Shown piece by piece: positions 43,404 through 53,071 of a stretch of DNA of 60,223 bases (position 1 is its first letter; every line of letters begins with the position of its first letter). The translations under genes and the position numbers were made by a program. Source of the stretch: Anaerolinea sp. (GTDB lineage Bacteria; Chloroflexota; Anaerolineae; Anaerolineales; Villigracilaceae); assembly GCA_020723805.1 (NCBI GenBank), contig DYID01000008.1:1-60223 (forward strand), given 5' to 3'. Below the pieces are notes generated by a model. That model searched no databases. It saw only the letters and a program-made list of their open reading frames with translations, and was not told the origin of the DNA.

Positions 43404-43781
43404 ATGCCCACGATTGTCCGTAAGTCACACCCGTTGATTGTCGAAACCCGCCGCGAGATTCTGAGCGCTATTACCTGGCGGGTCCGCGCCAATGTCTGGC
43501 ATCCGCCCACTGACGTGTACGAAACGGATGAGTTCCTTGTCGTCAAAATGGAAATTGCCGGCATGCGCGATGAAGATCTCGAAGTGGCGGTGCAGGGCAA
43601 CCTGCTGATGGTCAGCGGTTCCCGTTCCGACTCGCTGGAGCGAAAAGCCTATTATCAAATGGAAATTCCATTTGGCAGGTTTTCAGTGGGCATCGAACTG
43701 CCTGTTCCGGTCAATAGTGAAAACGCCAGCGCCGAATACAAGGATGGTTTTCTCACCATTCAATTCCCAAAGGAAAAATAA
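43404..43781 (+). CDS. Small heat-shock protein (Hsp20/alpha-crystallin)
   Basis: A 125-residue protein: an N-terminal arm (1-30), an alpha-crystallin domain (about 34-120, with PPTDVYETDEFLVVKMEIAGM and the closing DGFLTIQFPK, where the family usually has a GxLxI/V motif). It would hold unfolding proteins in solution. A C-terminal IxI tail is absent or very short. The start at 43404 follows AGGAAGG. lon starts four nt after its stop codon, so chaperone and protease are probably co-expressed. Confidence 0.93.
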   Translation: MPTIVRKSHPLIVETRREILSAITWRVRANVWHPPTDVYETDEFLVVKMEIAGMRDEDLEVAVQGNLLMVSGSRSDSLERKAYYQMEIPFGRFSVGIELPVPVNSENASAEYKDGFLTIQFPKEK

Positions 43782-43784
43782 CCG

Positions 43785-46406
43785 ATGCCTGCATCAAGGT
43801 GGCAAACCAGTTTCATGGACCTGTTTCGCTGGATGGAGGATTCGGAGGCAGATTTGTTGTTAAACGCAGCGCCCCCCCTCTTTTCTCACGCCCCAAAACC
43901 CAAGCCAACCGAAAACGAATCTGCCTCTGAGCAGAGCGGACCCAAATATCCTGAAGTTCTTCCCATTCTGCCGCTGCGCGGCGTGGTCGTCTATCCTTTT
44001 ACCGCCGTGCCGCTGACGGTGGGACAGCCGCGTTCCATCCGCCTGGTGGACGACGTGGTCAGCGGGGATAAATTGGTGGGCTTGGTAACCGCCGTCAATC
44101 CCGAAATCGAAACGCCCGGTCCTGCGGATCTTTACCGCACGGGGACGATTGCCATTGTCCATAGGTTGTTACGCGCCCCCGACGGCACCATCCGCCTGCT
44201 TGTGCAGGGCTTGGCGCGTTTCCGTCTGGGTGAATTTGTGGCGGAGGAACCCTACCTCAAAGCGCACATCGAACTCGCTCCCGAGATCGTCGAACAGGGA
44301 CTGGAGATTGACGCCCTGGCTCGCAACGCCCGCGACCAGTTCCGCCAAATCACGCAGATGATCCCCTCCTTCCCGGAGGAGCTGGAAATATCCATCACAT
44401 CCATTGAGGACCCGCTCCAGACGGCATATAACATTGCCAACTTCCAGCGCATGGATTTGAAGGATGCGCAGGAAATTCTCGAACTCGATTCGGTCTCTGC
44501 CAAACTCAAAAAACTGATTGGCTTGCTCGTGCGCGAAGCCGAAGTGTTGCAGTTGGGGCAAAAGATTCAGAACGAAGCGCGCGGCGAAATCGAAAAGGTC
44601 CAGCGCGATTTTTTCCTGCGCGAACAAATGAAAGCCATCCAGCGCGAACTGGGCGAAAAAGACGAGCAGGCTGTGGAAGTGGAGGAGTTCCGCAAGAAAA
44701 TCGAAGAAGCGAAGATGCCGGAAGAGGCGGAAAAACTGGCGAAGCGCGAACTTGACCGTCTCTCCCGCCTGCCCACTGCCGCCGCAGAGTACGGTGTCAT
44801 TCGCACTTACCTCGACTGGCTGGTCTCCCTACCCTGGTCGGTTTCCACCACCGACAACCTCGACATCGAACACGCCCGTAAAATTTTGGACAAGGACCAT
44901 TACGGCTTGGAAGATGTCAAGGAACGCATTCTGGAATTTCTTGCCATCCGCAAACTCCGCCTGGAGCGTCAGAACGAAGAGAAAGCCCCCAGTGACGACA
45001 TGATCCGCCGCGAGCGCGAGGGCGTCATCCTGTGCTTTGTGGGTCCGCCTGGCGTGGGCAAGACTTCGCTGGGGCAGTCCATTGCCCGGGCGATGGAGAG
45101 AAAGTTCGTGCGCGCCTCCCTGGGCGGGGTCCGCGATGAAGCGGAAATTCGCGGTCACCGCCGCACCTACATTGGCGCGATGCCGGGGCGCATCCTTCAG
45201 GCGCTTCGCCGCGTCGAGTCGAAAAATCCCGTCTTTATGCTCGACGAGATTGACAAACTGACCTTCGACTTCCACGGCGACCCGGCTTCGGCGCTCCTCG
45301 AAGTGCTCGACCCGGAACAAAACAGCGAATTCCGCGATAACTACCTCGAAGTCGCCTTTGACCTTTCGCAGGTGTTCTTCATCACCACCGCCAACACGCT
45401 GGAGACCATCCCCGGTCCCCTGCGTGACCGCATGGAAATCATCTACATCTCCGGCTACACCGAGAACGAGAAGATTGCCATTGCCAAGGGCTATCTGGTC
45501 CCGCGGCAGATCCGCGAAAACAGCCTGCATCCGAACGAAATCAAATTCAAGGATGAGGCGCTGCGCAAGATCATCCGCGAGTACACCCGTGAGTCGGGCG
45601 TGCGCAATTTGGAGCGCAAGATCGGCGCCATCTGCCGCAAGGTTGGCACGCGCATCGCCGAGAAAAAATTGAAACGGGTGACCATCACGCCGGAGCGCGT
45701 GGAGGAATATCTCGACCATCCCATCTACCTGCCCACCGAGGAACTCAACCAGCGCGTGTCCATCCCCGGCGTGGTGCCAGGCTTGGCATGGACGCCCTAC
45801 GGCGGCGACATCCTCTTCGTCGAAGCGACCTCCATGCCCGGCTCGAAGGGCTTCCAAGTGACCGGTTCCGTCGGCAACGTCATGAACGAATCGGCGCGCG
45901 CCGCACTTTCCTACGTCCGCTCGCGCGCCAAACACCTCGGCTTGGAGGATGAATTCTTCAACAAGTCCGATATTCACCTGCACATTCCCTCCGGCGCCCA
46001 GCCCAAAGACGGACCCTCGGCGGGCGTCACCATGGCGACTGCCATCGTTTCGCTGGCTTCCGGGCGCAAAGTCAAGCCCAACTTGGGCATGACCGGCGAA
46101 ATCACCCTGCGCGGTCAGGTGCTTCCCATCGGCGGCGTCAAGGAAAAAGTCCTCGCCGCGCACCGCGCCGGCTTGCGCACCGTCATCCTGCCGCGCCGCA
46201 ACCAGCAGGACCTCGATGACGTGCCGGACGACATCAAGCAGGAGATGAAATTCATCTTTGTAGATACTGTGGACGAAGTCATCGAAGCCGCGTTGGAACC
46301 GCCCCGCACCGCCAAAAAGACCGCCTCGACGAAGACCAAGCCCAAGTCAAAGACCAAAACATCGGCGCGGGAGAAAAAACGGAATGTCAAAAGTACTGCT
46401 CGCTGA
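43785..46406 (+). CDS. lon: ATP-dependent protease Lon
   Basis: An 873-residue LonA-type protease. A variable N-terminal start is followed by the LAN substrate-binding domain (about 60-260, [15 protein letters not shown]), a coiled middle, an AAA+ domain (Walker A GPPGVGKT about 420, Walker B VFMLDEID) and a C-terminal serine-lysine protease domain with catalytic Ser745 (DGPSAG) and Lys788. The tail is Lys/Thr-rich. It degrades damaged and regulatory proteins. The first 30 residues could be optional, with an alternative ATG at 43815. It overlaps the response-regulator gene by 23 nt. Confidence 0.96.
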   Translation: MPASRWQTSFMDLFRWMEDSEADLLLNAAPPLFSHAPKPKPTENESASEQSGPKYPEVLPILPLRGVVVYPFTAVPLTVGQPRSIRLVDDVVSGDKLVGLVTAVNPEIETPGPADLYRTGTIAIVHRLLRAPDGTIRLLVQGLARFRLGEFVAEEPYLKAHIELAPEIVEQGLEIDALARNARDQFRQITQMIPSFPEELEISITSIEDPLQTAYNIANFQRMDLKDAQEILELDSVSAKLKKLIGLLVREAEVLQLGQKIQNEARGEIEKVQRDFFLREQMKAIQRELGEKDEQAVEVEEFRKKIEEAKMPEEAEKLAKRELDRLSRLPTAAAEYGVIRTYLDWLVSLPWSVSTTDNLDIEHARKILDKDHYGLEDVKERILEFLAIRKLRLERQNEEKAPSDDMIRREREGVILCFVGPPGVGKTSLGQSIARAMERKFVRASLGGVRDEAEIRGHRRTYIGAMPGRILQALRRVESKNPVFMLDEIDKLTFDFHGDPASALLEVLDPEQNSEFRDNYLEVAFDLSQVFFITTANTLETIPGPLRDRMEIIYISGYTENEKIAIAKGYLVPRQIRENSLHPNEIKFKDEALRKIIREYTRESGVRNLERKIGAICRKVGTRIAEKKLKRVTITPERVEEYLDHPIYLPTEELNQRVSIPGVVPGLAWTPYGGDILFVEATSMPGSKGFQVTGSVGNVMNESARAALSYVRSRAKHLGLEDEFFNKSDIHLHIPSGAQPKDGPSAGVTMATAIVSLASGRKVKPNLGMTGEITLRGQVLPIGGVKEKVLAAHRAGLRTVILPRRNQQDLDDVPDDIKQEMKFIFVDTVDEVIEAALEPPRTAKKTASTKTKPKSKTKTSAREKKRNVKSTAR

Positions 46407-46728
46407 AGATGACCGCACCATGGTCTCCCTGCTCACCACCCTGCTCAAAATGGAAGGCTATGAGGTAGTGGTGTTGGACGTTCATCAGGATGTCGCCCTG
46501 GCGGTGGCGCAGGAAAAACCCGACATCTTATTGATGGACGTTCACCTCGGCGGGCAGAACGGCATGGACATCGTCGAGACCATCCGCAAAGACCCTTCCA
46601 ACGGCGGCGTCAACATCGTCATGACCTCGGGCTTGGATATGCGCGACGAATGCCTGCGGCGCGGCGCAAACCATTTCATCCTCAAGCCGTTCATGCCCGA
46701 TGACCTGCTGAACCTGTTGAAAAACTGA
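46384..46728 (+). CDS. Single-domain response regulator (receiver only)
   Basis: A 114-residue CheY-like receiver domain. Acidic pocket ED near 8-9, phosphoacceptor Asp at about 52 (ILLMDVHLG), Thr/Ser in MTSG at about 80 and Lys in LKPF at about 101. No output domain. It would be phosphorylated by an unknown histidine kinase. The gene begins inside the end of lon (23-nt overlap), implying translational coupling with it. Confidence 0.92.
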   Translation: MSKVLLAEDDRTMVSLLTTLLKMEGYEVVVLDVHQDVALAVAQEKPDILLMDVHLGGQNGMDIVETIRKDPSNGGVNIVMTSGLDMRDECLRRGANHFILKPFMPDDLLNLLKN

Positions 46729-46739
46729 CCTGCTCCCTC

Positions 46740-47165
46740 ATGACCACCATCCGCGAATTTCGATACCCGCAGGATTACTCCGCTGTGCGGGCATTGTGGG
46801 AGAGCATGGAAAAAGGGGTTCACCTGGGTCGCTCTGATACGCCCGAAGAAATCCAAAAGAAACTTTCCCGCGACCCCGACCTGTTCCTTGTTGCCGAAGC
46901 AGACGGGCGCATCGTTGGCTCCGTCATCGGCGGCTTCGACGGACGGCGCGGCTTGCTCTACCATCTCGCCGTCCACAAGGACTTTCGCCAGCAGGGGTTG
47001 GGGAGCCGCCTGCTCGACGAAATCGAAAACCGTTTGCGCGCCAAGGGCTGCCTCAAGTGCTACCTCATGGTCACCCCCGACAACCCCGAAGCCGAACGCT
47101 TTTACGAAAAACGAGGCTGGCACTTCATGGATTACGTCCGCCCGTTTGGAAAAGAACTGGCATGA
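46740..47165 (+). CDS. GNAT-family N-acetyltransferase
   Basis: A 141-residue acetyltransferase. The acetyl-CoA binding loop is DFRQQGLGSRLLDEIE (about 81-96), following the beta4 strand LLYHLAVHK, and CLKCYLMVTPDNPEAERFYEKRGW completes motif B (split here). It may act on a protein N-terminus (RimI-like) or on a small molecule. Its stop codon overlaps the mog start (ATGA). Confidence 0.92.
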   Translation: MTTIREFRYPQDYSAVRALWESMEKGVHLGRSDTPEEIQKKLSRDPDLFLVAEADGRIVGSVIGGFDGRRGLLYHLAVHKDFRQQGLGSRLLDEIENRLRAKGCLKCYLMVTPDNPEAERFYEKRGWHFMDYVRPFGKELA

Positions 47166-47656
47166 ACATTCGATTTGGGATTCTGACCCTCTCCGACCGC
47201 TCCTCGCGCGGCGAACGCCCCGACGCTTCCGGTCCCGCCCTGACGCATCTCATCGAAGCCCAGGGCTGGTCTGTCGCCCGCCAATCCCTCCTCCCCGACG
47301 ACGAGCCTGCCATCCGCGCTCTGCTCGCCGAATGGGCAGACAGCGGCGAAATGGACGTCATCCTCACCACCGGCGGCACCGGCTTTGCCCCGCGCGACGT
47401 GACACCCGAAGCGACGCGCGCCGTCATCGAACGCGAAGCGCCCGGTCTCGCCGAAGCCATGCGCGCCGCCAGTCTCAAAATCACGCCTCATGCCATGCTC
47501 TCGCGGGTGGCGGCTGGCATCCGCAAGCGGACGCTCATCATCAACCTGCCGGGCAGCCCCAAAGGCGCAGTCGAAAACCTGCAAGTCGTCCTGCCGGTGC
47601 TCCCTCATGCTGTTCAACTCCTGCGCGAAGACCCGCAATCCGAATCGTCTCACTGA
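47162..47656 (+). CDS. mog: Molybdopterin adenylyltransferase-type protein (MogA/MoaB)
   Basis: A 164-residue protein of the MogA/MoaB fold. Motifs: GILTLSDRSSRGERPDASG at the N-terminus, TTGGTGFAPRDVTPEAT (about 72-88) and INLPGSPKGAVEN. It would adenylate molybdopterin for molybdenum cofactor synthesis. The ATG overlaps the upstream GNAT stop. No other moa, moe or molybdoenzyme gene lies in the window. Confidence 0.92.
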   Translation: MNIRFGILTLSDRSSRGERPDASGPALTHLIEAQGWSVARQSLLPDDEPAIRALLAEWADSGEMDVILTTGGTGFAPRDVTPEATRAVIEREAPGLAEAMRAASLKITPHAMLSRVAAGIRKRTLIINLPGSPKGAVENLQVVLPVLPHAVQLLREDPQSESSH

Positions 47657-47671
47657 ATTTTCGTCTCGTAG

Positions 47672-47677
47672 TATAAT
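47672..47677 (+). promoter_or_regulatory. Likely -10 box for efp
   Basis: A perfect TATAAT about 85 nt upstream of the efp start. No good -35 box is present at the proper spacing. Confidence 0.45.
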
Positions 47678-47689
47678 CCCGCCGCTAAA

Positions 47690-47716
47690 TGCGCAGGATG
47701 CGTTCTCTAACGCATC
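47690..47716 (+). promoter_or_regulatory. CTCT-loop hairpin in the efp leader
   Basis: Perfect 8-bp stem GATGCGTT (47697-47704) and AACGCATC (47709-47716) around the loop CTCT, 46 nt before the efp start. The flank GCGCAG before the stem is shared with the glnA-upstream copy (GCGTAG) and the fabF copy (GCGTAG). Confidence 0.65.
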
Positions 47717-47761
47717 TGTGCTGCATATCTTCCAAACAAATTATTCAAGGAAACTGCAGGC

Positions 47762-48319
47762 ATGATTGATGTAAACGAACTCCGCAAAGGCGTCACCTTC
47801 GAACTCGACGGGGCGCTCTACAAAGTGCTGGATTACAGCCACAACAAATCCGGGCGCGGCAACGCCACCATCCGCATCAAGGCGCGTAATTTGCTCACCG
47901 GCGCCAACATCGAGCGCACCTTCACCTCCGGGCAGTCTGTGCAGGATGTCCGCCTCGACTTCCACAACGTCTCCTACCTCTACACCGACGGCGAGTTCTA
48001 CCACTTCATGGACAACGAAACCTTCGAACAGCCCGCCATCAAAGCCGAAATGCTCGGCGACGACGCCCTCTATCTCAAAGAAGGCATGGAAGTCAAACTC
48101 ACCTTCTACAACGGCACTCCCATTGACGTGGAACTGCCCAGTTCCGTGGACCTCAAAGTGATCGAAGCCGAAACCGCCATCCGCGGCGACACCGCCACCG
48201 GCGTGACCAAAAAGGTCAAAACCGAGACCGGTCTCGAAGTGCAATGCCCCCAGTTCGTCAAAGTCGGCGACGTCATCCGCGTCAACACCGAGACGGGCGA
48301 ATACGTCACCCGCGTCTAA
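47762..48319 (+). CDS. efp: Translation elongation factor P
   Basis: A 185-residue EF-P with the usual three beta-barrel domains. It enters the ribosome at stalled poly-proline codons. The tip loop of domain I reads HNKSGRGNA with Arg at position 32. In most bacteria the tip residue is a modifiable lysine or an arginine rhamnosylated by EarP; no EarP gene is seen in the window. TCAAGGAAACT precedes the ATG. The leader carries a CTCT-loop hairpin. An imperfect GC-rich hairpin (48344-48376) follows the gene. Confidence 0.95.
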   Translation: MIDVNELRKGVTFELDGALYKVLDYSHNKSGRGNATIRIKARNLLTGANIERTFTSGQSVQDVRLDFHNVSYLYTDGEFYHFMDNETFEQPAIKAEMLGDDALYLKEGMEVKLTFYNGTPIDVELPSSVDLKVIEAETAIRGDTATGVTKKVKTETGLEVQCPQFVKVGDVIRVNTETGEYVTRV

Positions 48320-48343
48320 ACGGACACTCTTTCTTTACAAGCG

Positions 48344-48376
48344 GCGGGCGGTTGGGTAATTAAACCAGCCGCCCGC
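48344..48376. other. GC-rich hairpin after efp
   Basis: GCGGGCGGTTGG pairs with CCAGCCGCCCGC (one wobble) around GTAATTAAA. No T run follows, so its role as a terminator is uncertain. Confidence 0.5.
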
Positions 48377-48397
48377 TCATCATTCCCCTGAAAGGAC

Positions 48398-48403
48398 TAT
48401 AAT
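48398..48403 (+). promoter_or_regulatory. -10 box implying a leaderless start
   Basis: A perfect TATAAT ends only 10 nt before the ATG at 48414. With a usual start point the transcript would begin at or just before the ATG. No Shine-Dalgarno sequence is present between the two. No clear -35 box is seen. Confidence 0.5.
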
Positions 48404-48413
48404 TTTCTCCATC

Positions 48414-48743
48414 ATGAAAACTCCTGCCGGCAGGGAATGCCCCTACTTCTACGGCGACTACTTCCGCGGACGCAACGTGGAAGAATGCCGCCTGCTCAAA
48501 GCCGCCGGGCAGACGTGGACGCGCGACCTGTGCGCCACCTGCCCGGTCCCCGAAATCCGCATGGCGAACGCCTGCGAATTCATGAAACTGCGTGCGAAAG
48601 TGGGGCATCCGCTTTCCGCCGCCTTCATGCGCCGCGTACAAGTCCAGGCGTTTTGCGAAAAGACCCAGCGGGCTGTGGACGAACCCCACATCGGCTGCGG
48701 AGAATGTCACGAATTGCCGTTCAAATTCGAAATCAAATCCTGA
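48414..48743 (+). CDS. Small cysteine-rich protein of unknown function
   Basis: A 109-residue soluble protein with nine cysteines: ECPYFYG, VEECRLL, LCATCPVPE, NACEFM, AFCEK and CGECHE. Several could form zinc or metal-cluster sites. No known family is recognised, though the pattern looks like a structural zinc protein. It has no ribosome binding site and a -10 box only ten nt upstream, so it may be translated from a leaderless mRNA. It is followed after 50 nt by the HAD-DinB fusion gene. Confidence 0.75.
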   Translation: MKTPAGRECPYFYGDYFRGRNVEECRLLKAAGQTWTRDLCATCPVPEIRMANACEFMKLRAKVGHPLSAAFMRRVQVQAFCEKTQRAVDEPHIGCGECHELPFKFEIKS

Positions 48744-48793
48744 CGCATCTTCCCCTCTGGCGGGGCAAAATATAAAAGGAAACATCGAACCCA

Positions 48794-49999
48794 ATGACGC
48801 TCACCCTGCTCTTCGACCTCGATGACACACTGCTCGATACCAACACAGAGACGTTTATTCCAGCCTATTTTCAGGCGCTTTCTGAACACCTCACCCCTTT
48901 CGTGTCTCCCACCCTTTTGATTTCCTCCTTGCTCGCCTCCACCAAACTCATGCTCGCAAGCGAAGACCCCTCCCGCACCCTGCAGGAGGTCTTCGAAGAA
49001 GACTTTTATCGCAGGCTTGGCGTCTCCAAAACTGACCTGGCTGAAACCCTCGAAGGCTTTTACGACAACGTCTTCCCGCACCTCCAATCGAAAACAAAGC
49101 CGCGTCCCGAAGCCGCGCCTCTCATCGAGTGGGCGTTTTCACAAGGCTATCGCATTGCCATCGCCACCGACCCGCTCTTCCCGCGCAAAGCCACCCATCA
49201 CCGTTTGCGCTGGGCGGGTTTCGACCCGGCGCAGTTCGAAATCGTCTCCTCGTTCGAGACCTTTCACTTCACCAAGACCCACACCGCCTACTACGCCGAA
49301 TTCCTCGGTCAACTCGGCTGGCCCGAGGGACCCCTCCTGATGGTGGGCAACGACGCCGAACGGGATTTGATCCCCGCGAGCCGGCTGGGGCTGAAGACCT
49401 ACTTCATAGACGGCGACCCCGCCTCCAGTCCCGGACTGGAAGCGGGGCGCGGCAAATTAGCCGACCTGCGTCCCTGGCTCGAATCCACCGACCTTTCCAC
49501 GCTGGAGCCTTCCTTCCAATCCCGCGAAGCCGTGCTGGCAATTTTACAATCCACGCCAGCCGTCCTGAATACTCTCACCTCTTCGCTTTCGCCAGAGCAG
49601 TGGCGCAGCGAACTTTCGCACGACGATTGGGCGCTGAACGAAATTGTCTGTCACCTGCGCGATACCGAACGCGAAATCCATCAACTACAATTGAAACTCC
49701 TGCTGGAACGCGAAGACGCCTTCATCCCGCGCCCGGATACCGCCGTGTGGGCAAGCGAGCGCGACTACCTGCACGTGGATGGAGCGGCGGCGCTGCGCGA
49801 ATTTACCTCCGCACGCATCGAAACCATGCAAACCCTCAAAAACGCCGCCGAAGCGGTCTGGTCGCGCCGGGCGCGTCATGCCATCTTCGGTCCCACCAAT
49901 TTTCTGGAAGTGTGCGGCTTCATGGCAGAACATGACCGTATGCACATCCAACAAGCCTGGAAGACCCTGTTGCACTTTTCCCAATTAACCAAGCAGTAA
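48794..49999 (+). CDS. Fusion of a HAD-type hydrolase and a DinB-like domain
   Basis: A 401-residue protein. The N-terminal half (1-230) is a haloacid-dehalogenase hydrolase: LLFDLDDTLLDT (nucleophile Asp8), a cap region, and VGNDAERDLIPASRLG. The C-terminal half (about 235-401) resembles DinB/YfiT-type four-helix proteins: WALNEIVCHLRDTERE and HDRMHIQQAW supply the His ligands expected for a metal site. Fusion of a phosphatase-like with a DinB-like domain is unusual. Function unknown. AAAGGAAAC precedes the ATG. Confidence 0.85.
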   Translation: MTLTLLFDLDDTLLDTNTETFIPAYFQALSEHLTPFVSPTLLISSLLASTKLMLASEDPSRTLQEVFEEDFYRRLGVSKTDLAETLEGFYDNVFPHLQSKTKPRPEAAPLIEWAFSQGYRIAIATDPLFPRKATHHRLRWAGFDPAQFEIVSSFETFHFTKTHTAYYAEFLGQLGWPEGPLLMVGNDAERDLIPASRLGLKTYFIDGDPASSPGLEAGRGKLADLRPWLESTDLSTLEPSFQSREAVLAILQSTPAVLNTLTSSLSPEQWRSELSHDDWALNEIVCHLRDTEREIHQLQLKLLLEREDAFIPRPDTAVWASERDYLHVDGAAALREFTSARIETMQTLKNAAEAVWSRRARHAIFGPTNFLEVCGFMAEHDRMHIQQAWKTLLHFSQLTKQ

Positions 50000-50025
50000 A
50001 ATCTGGCTTGAAAAATCTGGGGTTT

Positions 50026-50085
50026 AACCACAGAGACGCGGAGCCGCCGAGAAAACCCCATTAAAAACTCCGTGTCTCCGTGGTT
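50026..50085. repeat. AACCACAGAGAC-type inverted repeat
   Basis: AACCACAGAGACGCGGAG (50026-50043) pairs with CTCCGTGTCTCCGTGGTT (50068-50085), imperfectly. It is a dispersed repeat; a related core is inside the element at 35215-35273. Confidence 0.75.
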
Positions 50086-50112
50086 CAAAACAGATCGGGC
50101 GGGTTGTTCGGT

Positions 50113-50210
50113 TTAATTCACTGTGTTACGCACCGTCCCGAAGGTTTGGCTGGAAAACAGGCGCAATTTGCGAGAACCTTCGGGACGTTTCGCATAAGGT
50201 GAGTGATTAA
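50113..50210. repeat. MITE-like palindromic repeat, copy 3
   Basis: TTAATTCACTGTGTTACGCA on the left and CGCATAAGGTGAGTGATTAA on the right, imperfect terminal repeats like those of copy 2 at 39889. The interior is different: GTCCCGAAGGTT and AACCTTCGGGAC, a perfect 12-bp inverted repeat. Confidence 0.75.
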
Positions 50211-50221
50211 TCCGCAAAAAG

Positions 50222-50281
50222 GTCTGCCAAGCAGGCGTGTCTAACAGGCGTGAGGCGTGTTATAACACCTGACTTGGCAGG
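50222..50281. repeat. CTGCCAAG palindromic repeat
   Basis: CTGCCAAG (50224-50231) pairs with CTTGGCAG (50273-50280), enclosing AGGCGTG three times and the 12-bp palindrome GTGTTATAACAC. It is one of three different repeats packed into 50020-50285. Confidence 0.7.
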
Positions 50282-50318
50282 GTTTTCCCCTGAACTGATT
50301 TGAAAAGATATTGAAAGG

Positions 50319-50344
50319 GCGTAGAAGACGTTCTCTAACGTCGC
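50319..50344 (+). promoter_or_regulatory. CTCT-loop hairpin in the fabF leader
   Basis: Stem GACGTT (50327-50332) and AACGTC (50337-50342), loop CTCT, 50 nt before the fabF start. The flank GCGTAG matches the glnA-upstream and efp copies. Confidence 0.6.
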
Positions 50345-50391
50345 CTTATGCGCCAACAAACGTTTTCTGTTTTCTAAGGAGAAATCGCTTT

Positions 50392-51633
50392 ATGCGCAGA
50401 CGAGTTGTAGTGACGGGCTTGGGGTGCATTAGTCCCGTTGGCAATACAGTAGAAGAAACTTGGAAATCCCTGCTGGCGGGAAAATCCGGCGCAGGACCGA
50501 TTACCCTGTTCGATGCCAGCCGGCACAAGACGCGCTTTGCCGCCGAAGTCAAGGGCTTCGACCCGGTGGGGATGTTTGGCAACCGCGAAGCGCGCAAAAT
50601 GGACCGCTTCACCCAGTTTGCCACCGCCGCCACACTTGAAGCATTGGCGCATGCCCGCCTCACCATTGACGATTCCAACCGTCACCGTGTAGGCATTGTC
50701 ATCGGCACCGGCATTGGCGGCATCGGCACGATTATGGAGCAGGTGGAAGTCCTGCGCGAACGCGGACCAGAACGCATCAGCCCCTTCCTCGTCCCCATGA
50801 TGATTTCCGACAGCGCGGCAGGCATGCTTGCCATCCGTGTGGGCGCACGCGGACCGAACATGGCGCTGGCAACTGCCTGCGCTTCGGGCAATAACGCCAT
50901 TGGCGAGGCGGTGGAAATGATCCGCCGCGGCTCGGCAGATGTCATGATTGCCGGCGCATCTGAGGGTGCGCTCGTGCCGCTTGCCATGGCAGGCATGAAT
51001 GTAATGGGCGCGCTCTCCACCCGCAACGACGACCCCCTCACTGCCTCGCGTCCATTCGACAAAGACCGCGACGGCTTTCTGATGGGCGAGGGCGCGGGCA
51101 TCCTCATCCTCGAATCGCTGGAACATGCCCAAGCGCGCGGCGCGGACATTCTGTGCGAAATCAGCGGCTACGGCACCACCGATGACGCATATCACATCTC
51201 CGCTCCCGCCGAAAACGGCGCCGGCGCGGCAATGTCCATGCGGCTGGCGCTGGAAGATGCGGGCTTGCAGGTGACGGATATTGACTACATCAACGCGCAC
51301 GGCACCTCCACGCCGCTCAACGACAAAAGCGAAACCGCCGCCATCAAAACCGTCTTCGGCGAGCAGGCGTATAAAATCCCCGTCTCATCCACCAAATCCA
51401 TGACCGGGCATTTATTGGGCGCTTCGGGGGCGGTGGAGGCGGTGTTCAGCATCCTTGCCATGCGCGAGGGTGTCATCCCACCCACCATCAACTATCACAC
51501 TCCCGACCCCGAATGCGATTTGGATTATGTCCCCAATCAGCCGCGCAAGGCGGTCATCCGGCACGCCATGTCCAATTCGTTCGGCTTCGGCGGGCACAAT
51601 GCCACTCTCGTATTTAGCCAATTCAAGGGGTGA
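50392..51633 (+). CDS. fabF: 3-oxoacyl-ACP synthase II (KAS II)
   Basis: A 413-residue beta-ketoacyl-ACP synthase of the FabF type that extends fatty acids. The catalytic Cys163 is in TACASGNNAIG, His in INAHGTSTPLND, and His in STKSMTGHLLGASGA. ATG 50392 follows AAGGAG; an upstream in-frame ATG lacks one. fabH follows after 54 nt, forming a short fatty-acid synthesis pair. The leader has a CTCT-loop hairpin. Confidence 0.95.
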   Translation: MRRRVVVTGLGCISPVGNTVEETWKSLLAGKSGAGPITLFDASRHKTRFAAEVKGFDPVGMFGNREARKMDRFTQFATAATLEALAHARLTIDDSNRHRVGIVIGTGIGGIGTIMEQVEVLRERGPERISPFLVPMMISDSAAGMLAIRVGARGPNMALATACASGNNAIGEAVEMIRRGSADVMIAGASEGALVPLAMAGMNVMGALSTRNDDPLTASRPFDKDRDGFLMGEGAGILILESLEHAQARGADILCEISGYGTTDDAYHISAPAENGAGAAMSMRLALEDAGLQVTDIDYINAHGTSTPLNDKSETAAIKTVFGEQAYKIPVSSTKSMTGHLLGASGAVEAVFSILAMREGVIPPTINYHTPDPECDLDYVPNQPRKAVIRHAMSNSFGFGGHNATLVFSQFKG

Positions 51634-51687
51634 GAAGCAAGTTCGCGGGCGCTTCTTTTGCCCGCTGATGCACTGAAGGAGTACGGT

Positions 51688-52791
<1,104 letters not shown>

Positions 52792-52848
52792 TGGCGCATT
52801 AACCTTGATTGTGGTACGATACACAAAACACTGAAATAAGGAGTCCCC

Positions 52849-53040
52849 ATGTTTTCACGTCTTGGACCTACAGAACTGATCATCCTTCTGGTGATTATCC
52901 TTCTGCTTTTCGGGCCGGGCCGCATTGGCAAAATCGCCGGCGAACTCGGCAAGGGCATCAAATCTTTCCGCGAGGGGTTGAGCGGAGATGAAAAGAAAGA
53001 CAGCCAGACCGACTCTCAAGGCAACATCGAACCCAAATAA
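52849..53040 (+). CDS. tatA: Sec-independent translocase subunit TatA/E
   Basis: A 63-residue TatA-type protein: an N-terminal membrane helix (LIILLVIILLLF), the hinge FGPGRIGKIAGELGKGIK and an amphipathic helix, then a charged tail. It forms the pore of the twin-arginine system. tatC is not in the window. AAGGAGTCCCC precedes the ATG. A bidirectional terminator follows. Confidence 0.92.
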   Translation: MFSRLGPTELIILLVIILLLFGPGRIGKIAGELGKGIKSFREGLSGDEKKDSQTDSQGNIEPK

Positions 53041-53043
53041 AAT

Positions 53044-53070
53044 CAAAAGGCTCCGCGCAGGAGCCTTTTG
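53044..53070. terminator. Bidirectional terminator between tatA and the YyaL-type gene
   Basis: Perfect 11-bp stem CAAAAGGCTCC (53044-53054) and GGAGCCTTTTG (53060-53070) with loop GCGCA; T-rich in both directions. Confidence 0.9.
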
Positions 53071-53071
53071 A

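Noticed and set aside
44829-46163. Minus-strand open frame of 444 codons opposite lon
   Set aside because: Shadow of lon, which has complete AAA+ and protease motifs.
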